Made by a program: the position numbers and the translations under genes. The notes beneath the pieces were generated by a model that was not told where the DNA came from, did not search any database, and saw only the letters and a list, made by a program, of their open reading frames with translations. A stretch of 64,000 bases of DNA from Candidatus Saccharimonadota bacterium (GTDB taxonomy: Bacteria > Patescibacteriota > Saccharimonadia > Saccharimonadales > Saccharimonadaceae): contig JAACVZ010000003.1 of assembly GCA_009992235.1 (NCBI GenBank), positions 1 through 64,000 on the forward strand, in the 5' to 3' direction. Positions 51,748-60,600 of the stretch are shown here, piece by piece (position 1 is the stretch's first letter; every line of letters starts with the position of its first letter).

Positions 51748-53919
51748 CTAATAGCTTCGGTTCTCTACCTTCACGCGTGGTTCGGTGACGTCTGTGTCAG
51801 GAATAACGGGCGCTGGTATCTTTTGGGGTGGCAAATCGTGAATGTCGATAGGACGTTCGTCTTCAGTCTTATCGCGACGTTGGTTTTGTCCAGACCCCTG
51901 TTGTGGGCGAGGTCCGTTACCACCACCGCCAATTTCGTTAATCACAGGAATAACAATTGGTGTTCGACGAGTTTGGTCATAAAGGATATGAGTTAATTCG
52001 TCCTTGATTTCTTTCTTTACGGTGTCCAGGTCAACCTTACGGCCACTAAATGTCCTGGCAACTTTTTGCTTGAGGTACTGACGGATGATTCCCATAAGCT
52101 CTTCACTATCACGCAGGTAAATAAACCCTCGTGAAATAATGTCCGGACTAGTGAGAAGGCGTCCGTTACCACGAGCAACCGTCAACACAACAACGAACAT
52201 TCCCTCGTTTGCCATGTGGATACGATCTTTAATAACCACCTCCGAGACAATTGCACCAGAATCATCGTACATAACCCCACCGACCGGAATACGACCGGCT
52301 TTGCGGGCTGATTCACTAGTGATTTCCACAATGTCTCCTGCATCACATAGGAAGATGTTTTCACGCTTCATACCGGTTTCAGCTTCAGCAAGCTTAGCGT
52401 TGTGCGCAAGCATGTGAAATTCACCGTGAATTGGAAGGTAATATTTCGGGTTAAGAGCATTAATAAGCTTAACGTGATCGTCGTAATAGCCGTGTCCTGA
52501 AAGGTGGAGTGGGCCAACGCCCGTAAGGTGTGACTTGCCATTTTGAATGACTTCACTTCCCTCTCGCATAAGGCCATCGATTGTTCGGACAACATACTTT
52601 TCATTTCCTGGAATTGGGTTTGAGCTAAAGACTATAACGTCAGAGTTCTTAATCTTGAGGAACTTGTGAGAACCAGATGCCATACGGTTAAGCACGGCGT
52701 TAAACTCACCCTGAGATCCAGTACAGACGATGGTCACCTTGTCGTCGGGCATCTTGATGATGTCTTCCATCTTCATGACGACGTCTTTTGGCACCTTAAT
52801 TGTACCGGTACGAAGCGCGACTTCAACGTTCTGGATCATACTGTATCCGGCGAACGCTACCTTTCGGCCGTGCTTCTTGGCTTCATCGAGAATAAGCTGC
52901 ATACGGTGAATCTGGCTCGCAAATGAGCTAATAACCAAACGGCTACCCTTGTATTTCTCCATAATCTGGCCGATGCTTTCCTGAATGTCGAGCTCGCCGT
53001 GGGTATGTGTCCCTTCAGACTCACAGTTGGTCGAGTCACTCATGAGCATAAGAATGCCTTCTTTGGCGGAGATTTCCGTCAAACGTTCGAGGTCGAACTT
53101 CTGACCATCTACCGGGTTCTCTTCAAAACGCCAGTCACCAGTGTTAATAAGCACACCAAGTGGTGTCCGAATAATTGCCGCTGTCGCATCTGGAATGGAG
53201 TGGTTCACGCGAACTAGTTCTACAGAGAAACTGTCACCAAGTTGCACGCGTTCATGAGCGATTGGGTCGAGTACGTGGTACTCGGGCTCGTATCCGCTAG
53301 TGGCTTCATCCATTGTCTTTTGAACCATGGCAAGGGTAAATTTGCTTCCGTAAACCGGCGCAGGAATTTGATGCGCAAGGTGACGATAAGCACCAATGTG
53401 GTCAAGGTGACCGTGGGTAAACACGATACCGCGAATTTTGTGCTTGTTCTCAAGAAGATAGGTAACATCTGGGATGATGTAGTTAATGCCTGGATAGTCT
53501 GAACCTGGGAAAAGCAATCCGGCGTCGATGACAACGATGTCGTTATCGTATTCAATGGCCATCATGTTCTTACCAATGCTCATTTCACCAAGACCGCCCA
53601 CGGGGATAACCTTTAGGTGCGGACCAGTTGTTCGTGGCTGTTTCTTGAAATCGGCGATGCTAAACTGTTTACCGTTGTAACCGTTATATATCGACTTGTT
53701 CACCGGTACATTTATGATGTGTTGAGACGCCTGAGCATTAACGTCGTCGCTGGTGCGGCGCTGCGCACGGAACACTTCACCTCTTCGGGTTTGCGTGTTT
53801 GCAAGCACGGTATTTGTTTGCACCGGCTTTGGACGGTTGTTTCGATTGTTATTGTTATTGTTTCTTGGCGATTTCGAAGGATCGTTCGCCTTTGGTGTTG
53901 AGAGTCTTTGTTGACCCAT
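51748..53919 (-). CDS. rnj: Ribonuclease J
   Basis: 723 residues, about 160 longer than B. subtilis RNase J1. A disordered Asn/Arg-rich N-terminus (PRNNNNNNRNNRPKP) precedes the MBL/beta-CASP core: VIPVGGLGEMSIGKNMMAIEYDNDIVVIDAG, zinc motif FTHGHLDHIGA near residue 165, SDSTNCESEG, SGHGYYDD, PIHGEFHMLAHN. The C-terminal domain for dimerisation is kept, and a Pro/Arg-rich tail follows. Major mRNA decay and rRNA maturation nuclease (5'-3' exo and endo). The leader of ~140 nt holds an 8-bp hairpin against the Shine-Dalgarno. Confidence 0.95.
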   Translation of the reverse strand: MGQQRLSTPKANDPSKSPRNNNNNNRNNRPKPVQTNTVLANTQTRRGEVFRAQRRTSDDVNAQASQHIINVPVNKSIYNGYNGKQFSIADFKKQPRTTGPHLKVIPVGGLGEMSIGKNMMAIEYDNDIVVIDAGLLFPGSDYPGINYIIPDVTYLLENKHKIRGIVFTHGHLDHIGAYRHLAHQIPAPVYGSKFTLAMVQKTMDEATSGYEPEYHVLDPIAHERVQLGDSFSVELVRVNHSIPDATAAIIRTPLGVLINTGDWRFEENPVDGQKFDLERLTEISAKEGILMLMSDSTNCESEGTHTHGELDIQESIGQIMEKYKGSRLVISSFASQIHRMQLILDEAKKHGRKVAFAGYSMIQNVEVALRTGTIKVPKDVVMKMEDIIKMPDDKVTIVCTGSQGEFNAVLNRMASGSHKFLKIKNSDVIVFSSNPIPGNEKYVVRTIDGLMREGSEVIQNGKSHLTGVGPLHLSGHGYYDDHVKLINALNPKYYLPIHGEFHMLAHNAKLAEAETGMKRENIFLCDAGDIVEITSESARKAGRIPVGGVMYDDSGAIVSEVVIKDRIHMANEGMFVVVLTVARGNGRLLTSPDIISRGFIYLRDSEELMGIIRQYLKQKVARTFSGRKVDLDTVKKEIKDELTHILYDQTRRTPIVIPVINEIGGGGNGPRPQQGSGQNQRRDKTEDERPIDIHDLPPQKIPAPVIPDTDVTEPRVKVENRSY

Positions 53920-53936
53920 AGGTATTGTTATCTCCT

Positions 53937-53963
53937 AAGGAAGCACTTTCTTGTGGCTTCCTT
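53937..53963 (-). promoter_or_regulatory. Hairpin abutting the rnj ribosome-binding site
   Basis: AAGGAAGC and GCTTCCTT pair with an 11-nt loop; the second arm runs into AGGAG, the rnj Shine-Dalgarno. It could control access of ribosomes or act as a processing site. Confidence 0.5.
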
Positions 53964-54061
53964 CATTATTAATAATTACTATTTCTACTAAAGCGTGAAA
54001 CTATTTTCGTGGCATTCGGCCAATACGGTGTGCACAGAAGAGTCTCATTGAAAGTAGCTTT

Positions 54062-54090
54062 AGTATAGCACGTGTCCCATTGTTTGACAA
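54062..54090 (-). promoter_or_regulatory. rnj promoter
   Basis: Minus-strand TTGTCA, 17-nt spacer, TATACT. Predicted leader of about 135 nt. Confidence 0.8.
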
Positions 54091-54098
54091 TGCATAAG

Positions 54099-54127
54099 TT
54101 GACTATAGACGTATTTTATAGTATAAT
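54099..54127 (+). promoter_or_regulatory. Promoter of the GC-rich membrane gene
   Basis: TTGACT, 17-nt spacer, TATAAT: near-consensus, divergent from the rnj promoter with the two -35 elements nine bases apart. Confidence 0.85.
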
Positions 54128-54177
54128 TAATCTGTTGTTTCGCACCCGTGAAATAAAGAACCCTAAGGGAGAAATCA

Positions 54178-54635
54178 TGGCTAGCACGGTTCTCATGCAG
54201 TCAATCTTCACCGGCATCATCGTGGCGATAGTCCTCGTCTCAATTGCCATTCTCCTCCTCTGGCCCGCTTCGGCGCTGAGGAGTCGGTTGGCGGCAAGAC
54301 GCGAAGCCGAATACGCCAAACGCCTTGCCGTCAACCGAGTGCTCGCTGAGGTTCGCACAAGAACCTGGCTTGAAAGCGATGCGGTGTCTGCTATCCTCGC
54401 AAGAATGCACGCACGCTCCAACGAGCTCGTGCCTCACGTTGAGAAGTTTGTCTTCTACGGTATGATCGAAAAGATGACCGACGAGCACCTCAACACAATG
54501 CGCTGGTTATCTAGCCGGCGGCAACGCGATGAGTTCAAGGCAAGGCTCGAGGAGCAGGCCGAAGAGCACCGCGAGGCCATTAGCAATGCGGGGATTGACC
54601 CCGCAAAGCTGGAAGCGGATGTTCCCATCCGCTAG
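54178..54635 (+). CDS. Hypothetical single-TM protein, GC-rich
   Basis: 152 residues from ATG 54178 (MASTVLMQSI) with AAGGGAG eight bases upstream; an upstream in-frame ATG at 54072 lies before the promoter and is rejected. One TM helix (about 9-32, FTGIIVAIVLVSIAILLLWPAS), then a charged helical cytoplasmic domain of Arg/Glu/Ala-rich heptads. Family not recognised. Third-position G/C is much higher than in neighbours and it forms a self-contained unit with promoter and two terminator hairpins, as does the frameshifted gene at 26 kb; recent gain is possible. Confidence 0.75.
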
Positions 54636-54686
54636 GGGTTGAGGGGCGGCTGGACGCATTTTGTCCGGTCGCCCCTCCCCCGCACC

Positions 54687-54713
54687 AACACCAGAGAGAT
54701 CTGGTGTTATTTA
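54687..54713 (+). terminator. Terminator of the GC-rich gene
   Basis: AACACCAG-AGAGAT-CTGGTGTT then ATTT. A larger GAGGGGCG ... CGCCCCTC hairpin lies just before it (54641-54677). Confidence 0.75.
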
Positions 54714-54728
54714 ATACTCGAATTCCGG

Positions 54729-55313
54729 CTAGCCTTTTAGCAACTTGGGTAACGGATCGCCAAACTTCACCTCTGGAATGTTGCCGACGGTGTCTTTTTC
54801 AGAGAGGTGCGGATACTGCACCCGGTAGGCGGCCATAACATCGCCAAAGACCGCCTCGCTCCAGTTAAAGCCAAGTGCTTCAGCGGCGTCTTTGACTTCG
54901 TCCGCACTCCCCGCTTCAACTTCTATGTATGAGTTCAGCCACGGCCACTCGTCTATGACGATTTCGACATCGCCGTACATCCAGGTTTCTCGTTTCGATT
55001 CTTGGAATGACCGGTGGGGCAATCCAGCCGCCGCCAGCAGCGCAACTGCTTCGTCAAAGTCGCTGACAATAATTTCATGCTCTTTCGCACCCTCAACCGA
55101 TAGTGAATCGAACTGCTTGTAGGTAATGGTCACCCTATCGCCCTCGTCCCTGACGCGAATAAAGGCGTCTTTCTTTTTCAATTCGTCGGTGTCGATGGTG
55201 ACGCGTCGCATCAGCCGCATCGGTTTTTCAAGGGTTGCGCCCAGGTCTTGTAGCCGACGGCGAATGTCGTCGATATTGATGTTGAGGAATTTTGCTTCGT
55301 ATTCGGTGGTCAT
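54729..55313 (-). CDS. CYTH-domain phosphohydrolase/cyclase-like protein
   Basis: 194 residues. CYTH fold: the ExExK motif EYEAKF at residues 4-9, KDAFIRVRDEGDRVTITYKQF, KEHEIIV, YGDVEIVIDEWPWLNSYIEVE. Members act on triphosphate substrates (thiamine triphosphatase, class IV adenylate cyclase, tripolyphosphatase); which reaction applies here cannot be told. CAGGAG precedes the ATG. Last gene of the hsdR transcript group, 14 bases after the deoxyribosyltransferase-like gene. Confidence 0.85.
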   Translation of the reverse strand: MTTEYEAKFLNINIDDIRRRLQDLGATLEKPMRLMRRVTIDTDELKKKDAFIRVRDEGDRVTITYKQFDSLSVEGAKEHEIIVSDFDEAVALLAAAGLPHRSFQESKRETWMYGDVEIVIDEWPWLNSYIEVEAGSADEVKDAAEALGFNWSEAVFGDVMAAYRVQYPHLSEKDTVGNIPEVKFGDPLPKLLKG

Positions 55314-55326
55314 GTGACTCCTGTTT

Positions 55327-55731
55327 CTATGTAATTAGAGATAAATCGCCGTTAATAACGGTCGGGTTCATACCCAGCAGCTCGTCATAATAACCGCTTT
55401 CGGGTAAGGGGTTGAAGATAAACCGCTTTTTGTTTAATTCGAACGCCTTGAATAGCTCAAGAAAAGCGCTGGCCCCGACATAGTTTGGTTGGCCGTTCTT
55501 TTCATAATTTAACACTAAAATTGCATCGCACGACTCTACCAACCGTATGTCCTGACGAAGCATTTTTTCTTTCCAGGCCTGATGCGTATCGTTTTCGCGA
55601 ATGATGCTTTCATCCACGTTTTCGCCATAGCCATTTGGCGGTATGACGTCATGGCCCATAGACTTCAATTCTTGCATGACCGGCGCGACCTTGTTGTAGA
55701 ATGTTGCGGATGTACTGATGAAGATGATCAT
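55327..55731 (-). CDS. Nucleoside 2-deoxyribosyltransferase-like protein
   Basis: 134 residues, flavodoxin-like fold: MIIFISTSATFYNKVAPVMQEL at the N-terminus, QDIRLVESCDAILVLNYEKNGQPNYVGASAFLELFKAFELNKKRFIF, the layout of the nucleoside 2-deoxyribosyltransferase/DUF4406 superfamily (Asp in CDAILVL, Glu in FLELFKAF). Related Rossmann-type folds sense or cut nucleotide derivatives, and its place beside hsdR may point to defence, but a housekeeping role is equally open. AAAGGA lies 11 bases before ATG. Confidence 0.7.
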   Translation of the reverse strand: MIIFISTSATFYNKVAPVMQELKSMGHDVIPPNGYGENVDESIIRENDTHQAWKEKMLRQDIRLVESCDAILVLNYEKNGQPNYVGASAFLELFKAFELNKKRFIFNPLPESGYYDELLGMNPTVINGDLSLIT

Positions 55732-55801
55732 TTTATTTTATCCTTTCGAGTAGTTAATGGTGTACTGGAAATAGCATGTTCGCGTGAGGCTCTAGACTCA
55801 A

Positions 55802-58800
55802 CTACTCACGACTCCAATCATCCGCGAATAACTCAGCCTGCTTGAGAATATTGTCGGTGGCGAGGGCTTGTTGATCCGGTGGATAGCCGTATTGGTTGAG
55901 CAATTTTTTTACCTCAACACGGAGACGAGCTTGGGCGTTAGCGCGGAGCGTCCAGTCGACCCCAGCGCCGGTGCGTACTTTTTCAACGAGAAGTCGTGCG
56001 AGGTTCCGCAGTTGGTCATCCTCCATAACCTGCTTAGCGCTACCGTTTGCGAGTAAGGCATCATAAAAGGCGACCTCATCTTCTTCGAGACCTTCGACCT
56101 TTCCTTCTTCAAGGGTAACGCGCATCTTGAGAGCAATATCGATGAGCTCTTCAATAACCTGAGCGGCCTCAATGGTACCATTTCGGTAACTCACCAAAGC
56201 AGCTTCAAGCATGGTTGAAAAGTCGTCAGATTTTATTGCGTTGCGGCCAAAACGAACACGTACTTCATCGCGAAGTAATTTCTGCAGTGCCTCGACGGCA
56301 AGGTTCTTTCGCTCCATACCGCGCACTTCAGCCAAGAATTCATCGGATAAAATAGACAAGTTTGGCTTCTCAAGGCCAGCGGCAGCGAAGACGTCAACAA
56401 CACCAACTGGAGCAATCGCTTTATCGACAATTTGCTTCAGTGCCATACGATAATCAGCGTCGCTTGGGCCACCTTGTAGCGAGTCGTTAATTTTATCGAG
56501 GCGCGCTTTAATTGCCTGGAAGAATGCCACTTGCTCGCGCAGTTTCAGCGCTTCAGGGTGTGGCATAGACAGCGCAAAGGCCTTACTAAGCTCGGTGACG
56601 TGCTGTTTCAGCCGCTTGGCGCCGTCCTCTGAAGAAAGAATGTGTTCTTGGGCGTCGAGAATGGTTTGTAACTGCTGACGCGTCTCAGCACCAAAGTAGC
56701 GCATGTAGTCGAACCCATGGAAGAGGTCGCGAACAATTTCATAGCGGCGCTTCATCTCACCGACTGCTTCGTCTATATCGAGAGTCGGCTTACCTTCACC
56801 GCCACTTTGGGTGTAGGTTTCAAGCGCATCACGAAGAGCAGCGGCAACGCCAAGATAGTCCACCACCAGTCCACCCTCCTTGCCGGGATACACGCGGTTC
56901 ACGCGGGCGATGGCTTGCATAAGGTTGTGGCCTTTCAGTGGCTTATCGAGGTACATAGTGTGCATACTTGGAACGTCAAAGCCGGTAAGCCACATATCGC
57001 AGACAATCACCAACTTGAGGTCGGAGCTTGAGTCTTTAACGCGTTTTTCAATAGTTTGAATGCGCTGCTTCCCGCGAATGTGTCGCTGGAGCTTCTCTTC
57101 ATCCGACGCGCTTCCCGTAATAATAACTTTTATTGCGCCTTCGTCGTCGGCATCATTGTGCCAGTCGGGTCGAAGCTCAGTAATTTTGTCATACAGGTCA
57201 GCGGCAATATGACGGCTCATCGTTACCACCATCCCCTTGCCTTCTATAACGCTGAGGCGGTCTTCGAAATGCTCAATAATGTCCTTGGCAATGAGCCCGA
57301 GGCGCTCACTGTTTCCAACAATTGCTTCTTTTTGCGCGTACTCGGCCTTTAGTTTGTCTTGGCGAGTCATTTCTTCGCCTTCAAGCAAGTCATCGACTTC
57401 TTTGTCGAGCCACTGCTTGGTCGAGGCATCCATACCAAGGTCAATCAGGCGGCTTTCGTAATAAATCGGCACTGTTGCTTTGTCCTCAACCGCTCGCTGC
57501 ACGTCATAAATATCAATGTACTCACCAAAGACGGCCGAGGTACTCTTGTCTTCAAATTCAATTGGGGTGCCAGTAAAGCCAATGTAGCTCGCGTTTGGCA
57601 AAGCGTCACGCATGTATTTAGCGTTGCCGTAGACCATTTGCGCGTCACTTTCGCGGACACGGGCTTTAAGGCCGTACTGGCTGCGGTGCGCTTCGTCGGC
57701 CATGACAATGATGTTGGTGCGCTCACTAAGCATCGGGAAGGTATCGCCACCATCTTCAGGGTAGAACTTCTGAACGGTCGTAAAGATAACGCCACCCGAC
57801 TCTCGCTTTAGGAGGTCGCGAAGGTTTTCGCGACTTTCAGCGCGAACCGGCGTTTGTCGGAGTAAGTCTTTACAGGCCGAAAAGGTGTCGAACAACTGAC
57901 CGTCGAGGTCATTACGGTCGGTGATAACGACAATTGTTGGGTTGCCCAAAATTGGGTCAGTAATAAGTTTTCCGGTATAAAACATCATACTGAGCGACTT
58001 GCCTGAACCTTGAGTGTGCCAGACAACTCCGGCGCGGTGGTCACCATCTGGGCGAGATGCGGTGACGGTACTAAGCAGCGCCCTATTTACTGCCCAAAAT
58101 TGATGGTAAGCAGCAACTTTTTTAGTAAACGCCGTGTCGTCTTTACTGTCGCGCTCAAACACAATAAAGTTCCGGACAATGTCGAGAAGGCGCATTTTGT
58201 CGAACATACCCTGGGCGAGAATTTCAAGCTCCGGCACTATCCCCTCTTCGCGTTCGCCGTCGACCGTTCGCCATGACATGAACCGTTCTGCTTGTGCCGT
58301 GACGGTACCGACGCGAGCGTCGAGCCCATCGCTAATGACGCACAGTTCGTTAAAACGAAACAAGCTGCTAATTTGCTGCTTGTAGGTTTGAATCTGGTTA
58401 TAGGCAGCTGTTAAGTTTGCCTTGCTGTCGGTAGCATTCTTGAGCTCGACAACCACCAGAGGTAGCCCGTTCACATACAAAACAACATCCGGACGGCGGT
58501 TAATACCGTCCTGCACGACAGTCAATTGGTTGATGGCGACAAAATCATTGTTCAATGGGTCGTTAAAGTCGAACAGCTGCGCCTGGGCAGTGCGCACCGA
58601 ACCATCATAGTGACGATACTCGACATCGACGCCATCGGTTAACAAGGTGTGAAAATCTTGGTTATCTGCCAATAACTCAGCAGACGAGGTGCGGACGATG
58701 CGCCGCGCAACTTCTTCGCGCTGCTGCGGCGTGAGATCGGGGTTTAGTCGAGCCAGGGCAATTTCAAGCCGACGGTTTAATACGACATCAGTATACTCAC

Positions 58801-58933
58801 GCTCCATGGTGCCGTCGGGACCGATGCTCGGGCCGTTGACAACCTCCCAGCCAATGCTAGCGAGGGTGTCGAGGAGGGCTTGTTCGATTTTGTCTTCGGT
58901 CATGTTAAAACTATTGTAGCAGATGGGATCCAT
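55802..58933 (-). CDS. hsdR: Type I restriction endonuclease subunit R
   Basis: 1043 residues. N-terminal PD-(D/E)xK nuclease (RPDVVLYVNGLPLVVVELKN near 146-166), then SF2 translocase: Walker A HTQGSGKSLSMM near 309, ADEAHRSQYG near 411, FTGTPIEF, KLVIVCDMWLTGFDVPSMHTMYLDKPL and AIARVNRVYPGKEGG (motif VI), and a C-terminal helical domain for the methylase complex. Two starts compete: ATG 58933 has AGGAGG at eight bases; ATG 58903 (MTEDKIEQALL) has TGC-TACAAT nine bases before it and would be leaderless. With HsdS and HsdM nearby the type I system looks intact. Confidence 0.95.
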   Translation of the reverse strand: MDPICYNSFNMTEDKIEQALLDTLASIGWEVVNGPSIGPDGTMEREYTDVVLNRRLEIALARLNPDLTPQQREEVARRIVRTSSAELLADNQDFHTLLTDGVDVEYRHYDGSVRTAQAQLFDFNDPLNNDFVAINQLTVVQDGINRRPDVVLYVNGLPLVVVELKNATDSKANLTAAYNQIQTYKQQISSLFRFNELCVISDGLDARVGTVTAQAERFMSWRTVDGEREEGIVPELEILAQGMFDKMRLLDIVRNFIVFERDSKDDTAFTKKVAAYHQFWAVNRALLSTVTASRPDGDHRAGVVWHTQGSGKSLSMMFYTGKLITDPILGNPTIVVITDRNDLDGQLFDTFSACKDLLRQTPVRAESRENLRDLLKRESGGVIFTTVQKFYPEDGGDTFPMLSERTNIIVMADEAHRSQYGLKARVRESDAQMVYGNAKYMRDALPNASYIGFTGTPIEFEDKSTSAVFGEYIDIYDVQRAVEDKATVPIYYESRLIDLGMDASTKQWLDKEVDDLLEGEEMTRQDKLKAEYAQKEAIVGNSERLGLIAKDIIEHFEDRLSVIEGKGMVVTMSRHIAADLYDKITELRPDWHNDADDEGAIKVIITGSASDEEKLQRHIRGKQRIQTIEKRVKDSSSDLKLVIVCDMWLTGFDVPSMHTMYLDKPLKGHNLMQAIARVNRVYPGKEGGLVVDYLGVAAALRDALETYTQSGGEGKPTLDIDEAVGEMKRRYEIVRDLFHGFDYMRYFGAETRQQLQTILDAQEHILSSEDGAKRLKQHVTELSKAFALSMPHPEALKLREQVAFFQAIKARLDKINDSLQGGPSDADYRMALKQIVDKAIAPVGVVDVFAAAGLEKPNLSILSDEFLAEVRGMERKNLAVEALQKLLRDEVRVRFGRNAIKSDDFSTMLEAALVSYRNGTIEAAQVIEELIDIALKMRVTLEEGKVEGLEEDEVAFYDALLANGSAKQVMEDDQLRNLARLLVEKVRTGAGVDWTLRANAQARLRVEVKKLLNQYGYPPDQQALATDNILKQAELFADDWSRE

Positions 58934-58982
58934 GTACGATCCCTCCTGCTCCCTTGCGCTATATACCGTGCTTGTTCATGCA

Positions 58983-59654
58983 TTATTGATCTCCGCTCAT
59001 AATATAATCGACTTGCGGACGCGTCAGAACCTTATGCTCATGGCTCTCACCGCGCTTGCGAATGCGTACTTCTTTATGCCTCTCAACCATTGCTTCGTAA
59101 TAGGGTTCGGCACCATGTGAGTTTAGTATTGTGCCATGTACTGCTAACGATTCCCAGCGACCGTTTTTTATAAGGTGTCGCGCGTAACCAAGTCGCTCAT
59201 GGTCGTTATTCCCATCAAAACCTGGGAAAAGTACTTCTTCGGCCAACTTATCGTCTTTCAGTTCACGCGCAGCCCATTGCAGATCGCGATACATATCGAG
59301 AATATCATACACGGATCGCGTCACTTCTTTTGGTAACTCATCGCGGTTTATATATTCAAATACCTCAGGATACTCAATCTTATAGCCGTTTTTTAATACG
59401 TCGTACATGGTGCTCTTATGCCAGTCATCACCTTCGACCAAGCTCTTGTCGCCCACTAGCGTCTCCAACAGCTGATTGTTCCTTAACTGCAACACCATGG
59501 CAACACGCTCCCAATATTTCGGGTCGTCGTCATTGATTTTCTCCCGAATTGCATCTGTAACTAATGAGCTCAACGTTGAGTACCCATTATTCTCAGCAAA
59601 CTTTCGCAAGCTATGCTCTAGTTCATCACTAATCGAAACTGTAATTTGCGCCAT
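58983..59654 (-). CDS. Ribbon-helix-helix-YfbU fusion protein
   Basis: 223 residues. Residues 1-45 look like a CopG-type ribbon-helix-helix (AQITVSISDELEHSLRKFAENNGYSTLSSLVTDAIREKI), the rest a YfbU domain (YWERVAMVLQLRNNQLLETL; VYDILDMYRDLQWAARELKDD; FPGFDGNNDHERLGYARHLIKNGRWE). YfbU is of unknown function; free-standing E. coli YfbU has been linked to cell death phenotypes. The RHH part suggests DNA binding, so it may regulate hsdR, which it precedes by about 50-80 bases, or itself: an inverted repeat CTCTACCATAGAG overlaps its -10. AAGGAG lies before ATG. Confidence 0.85.
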   Translation of the reverse strand: MAQITVSISDELEHSLRKFAENNGYSTLSSLVTDAIREKINDDDPKYWERVAMVLQLRNNQLLETLVGDKSLVEGDDWHKSTMYDVLKNGYKIEYPEVFEYINRDELPKEVTRSVYDILDMYRDLQWAARELKDDKLAEEVLFPGFDGNNDHERLGYARHLIKNGRWESLAVHGTILNSHGAEPYYEAMVERHKEVRIRKRGESHEHKVLTRPQVDYIMSGDQ

Positions 59655-59685
59655 TGTTTATCTCCTTAAAGTCTTCTATACCTCT

Positions 59686-59714
59686 ATGGTAGAGAAAAAG
59701 CACCATCACGTCAA
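59686..59714 (-). promoter_or_regulatory. Promoter/operator of the RHH-YfbU gene
   Basis: Minus-strand TTGACG, 17-nt spacer, TACCAT. The -10 lies inside CTCTACCATAGAG, a palindrome suited to autorepression by the RHH protein. Confidence 0.75.
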
Positions 59715-59809
59715 GTGGTTTTCACTTTTTTACTTACTTTATTTTCACTTTGATGTATTTAATTCACGGAAGAGCGTTGTGTAGATTGCAGTAAATACAT
59801 GAGGGCAGC

Positions 59810-59828
59810 AAAATCCGCATAAAGCGGA
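59810..59828 (-). terminator. Terminator of the hsdM-hsdS transcript
   Basis: TCCGC-TTTAT-GCGGA followed by TTTTGC on the minus strand, directly after the HEPN gene stop. Confidence 0.75.
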
Positions 59829-59829
59829 A

Positions 59830-60600
59830 CTAGCTTGCGCCATATTGAAGCTTAAGCCTCTCAATCTCTGCGTCAAAAGCCTCGAATAGCACCGAGAGCA
59901 GACCGAAGCATTTATTATAATCATCTTTAGTTATCTCAAGCTTCTTACCGACAATATACCTGTCAGTCGGGAGCTTTGCACTGTTTAAGTTGTCAATCAT
60001 GCGCTGATCAACAACCGAGGAGTTATGGATAATGACATGACGCAGCTGAAGAAATTCGTGTATATCTCTCATAAGGTTGCCCTCTAGATTAATGCCTAGA
60101 TAGTCCCTCATGTTCCCCTGTATTTGCAGCGCGTTTTGAAAGTTTAACTTTTCGGCCGGGTTTCCGTTTGACTCTAGCAGCCCAAGTACAAACGTTGCCA
60201 GCTCGTCGTCATTAGATATACGGAGTACGTCCTTTAATGGGACGTTGATATCTTTCTTGATATTAAGTTTACGTATATTCGATTTCAGTAGGTCGTAGAA
60301 CATTTCGCGAATAATCGACTCTGCGCTGCCAACCAACAACACCAACCCTTGCGCGTAGAGTTGATTACTTATTTTCGCTTGACGGTTCTTGACCGTCGAA
60401 GAGGTGTTATTAAATGCCATTTTTGCATTATTAAGCTGCTGCATGTATTGGTGAGGCAAGCCATCGAGTGAGTCTTCAAGATTCTGGTATGCACTAGAGA
60501 AAATATCATGCAACTGTCTAAAGCTCACGAAAATTGTATCTATTTCTTGGGCCGCAGCCTGAAAGGTCTCAGACACTTTTTGGATTTGCGACGAAGTCAT
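59830..60600 (-). CDS. HEPN-family protein (RiboL-PSP-HEPN-like)
   Basis: 256 residues, all helical. A coiled-coil N-terminus (1-95), LVLLVGSAESIIREMFYDLL near 105-125, and LMRDIHEFLQLRHVIIHNSSVVD near 175-197 with RHVIIH, i.e. the Rx4-6H catalytic motif of HEPN ribonucleases. The order resembles the RiboL-PSP-HEPN/MAE_28990 families found beside restriction systems. It probably cuts RNA when triggered, or acts as a scaffold; sequence alone does not decide. Its ATG overlaps the hsdS stop by four bases, so it is translated with HsdS. Confidence 0.8.
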   Translation of the reverse strand: MTSSQIQKVSETFQAAAQEIDTIFVSFRQLHDIFSSAYQNLEDSLDGLPHQYMQQLNNAKMAFNNTSSTVKNRQAKISNQLYAQGLVLLVGSAESIIREMFYDLLKSNIRKLNIKKDINVPLKDVLRISNDDELATFVLGLLESNGNPAEKLNFQNALQIQGNMRDYLGINLEGNLMRDIHEFLQLRHVIIHNSSVVDQRMIDNLNSAKLPTDRYIVGKKLEITKDDYNKCFGLLSVLFEAFDAEIERLKLQYGAS

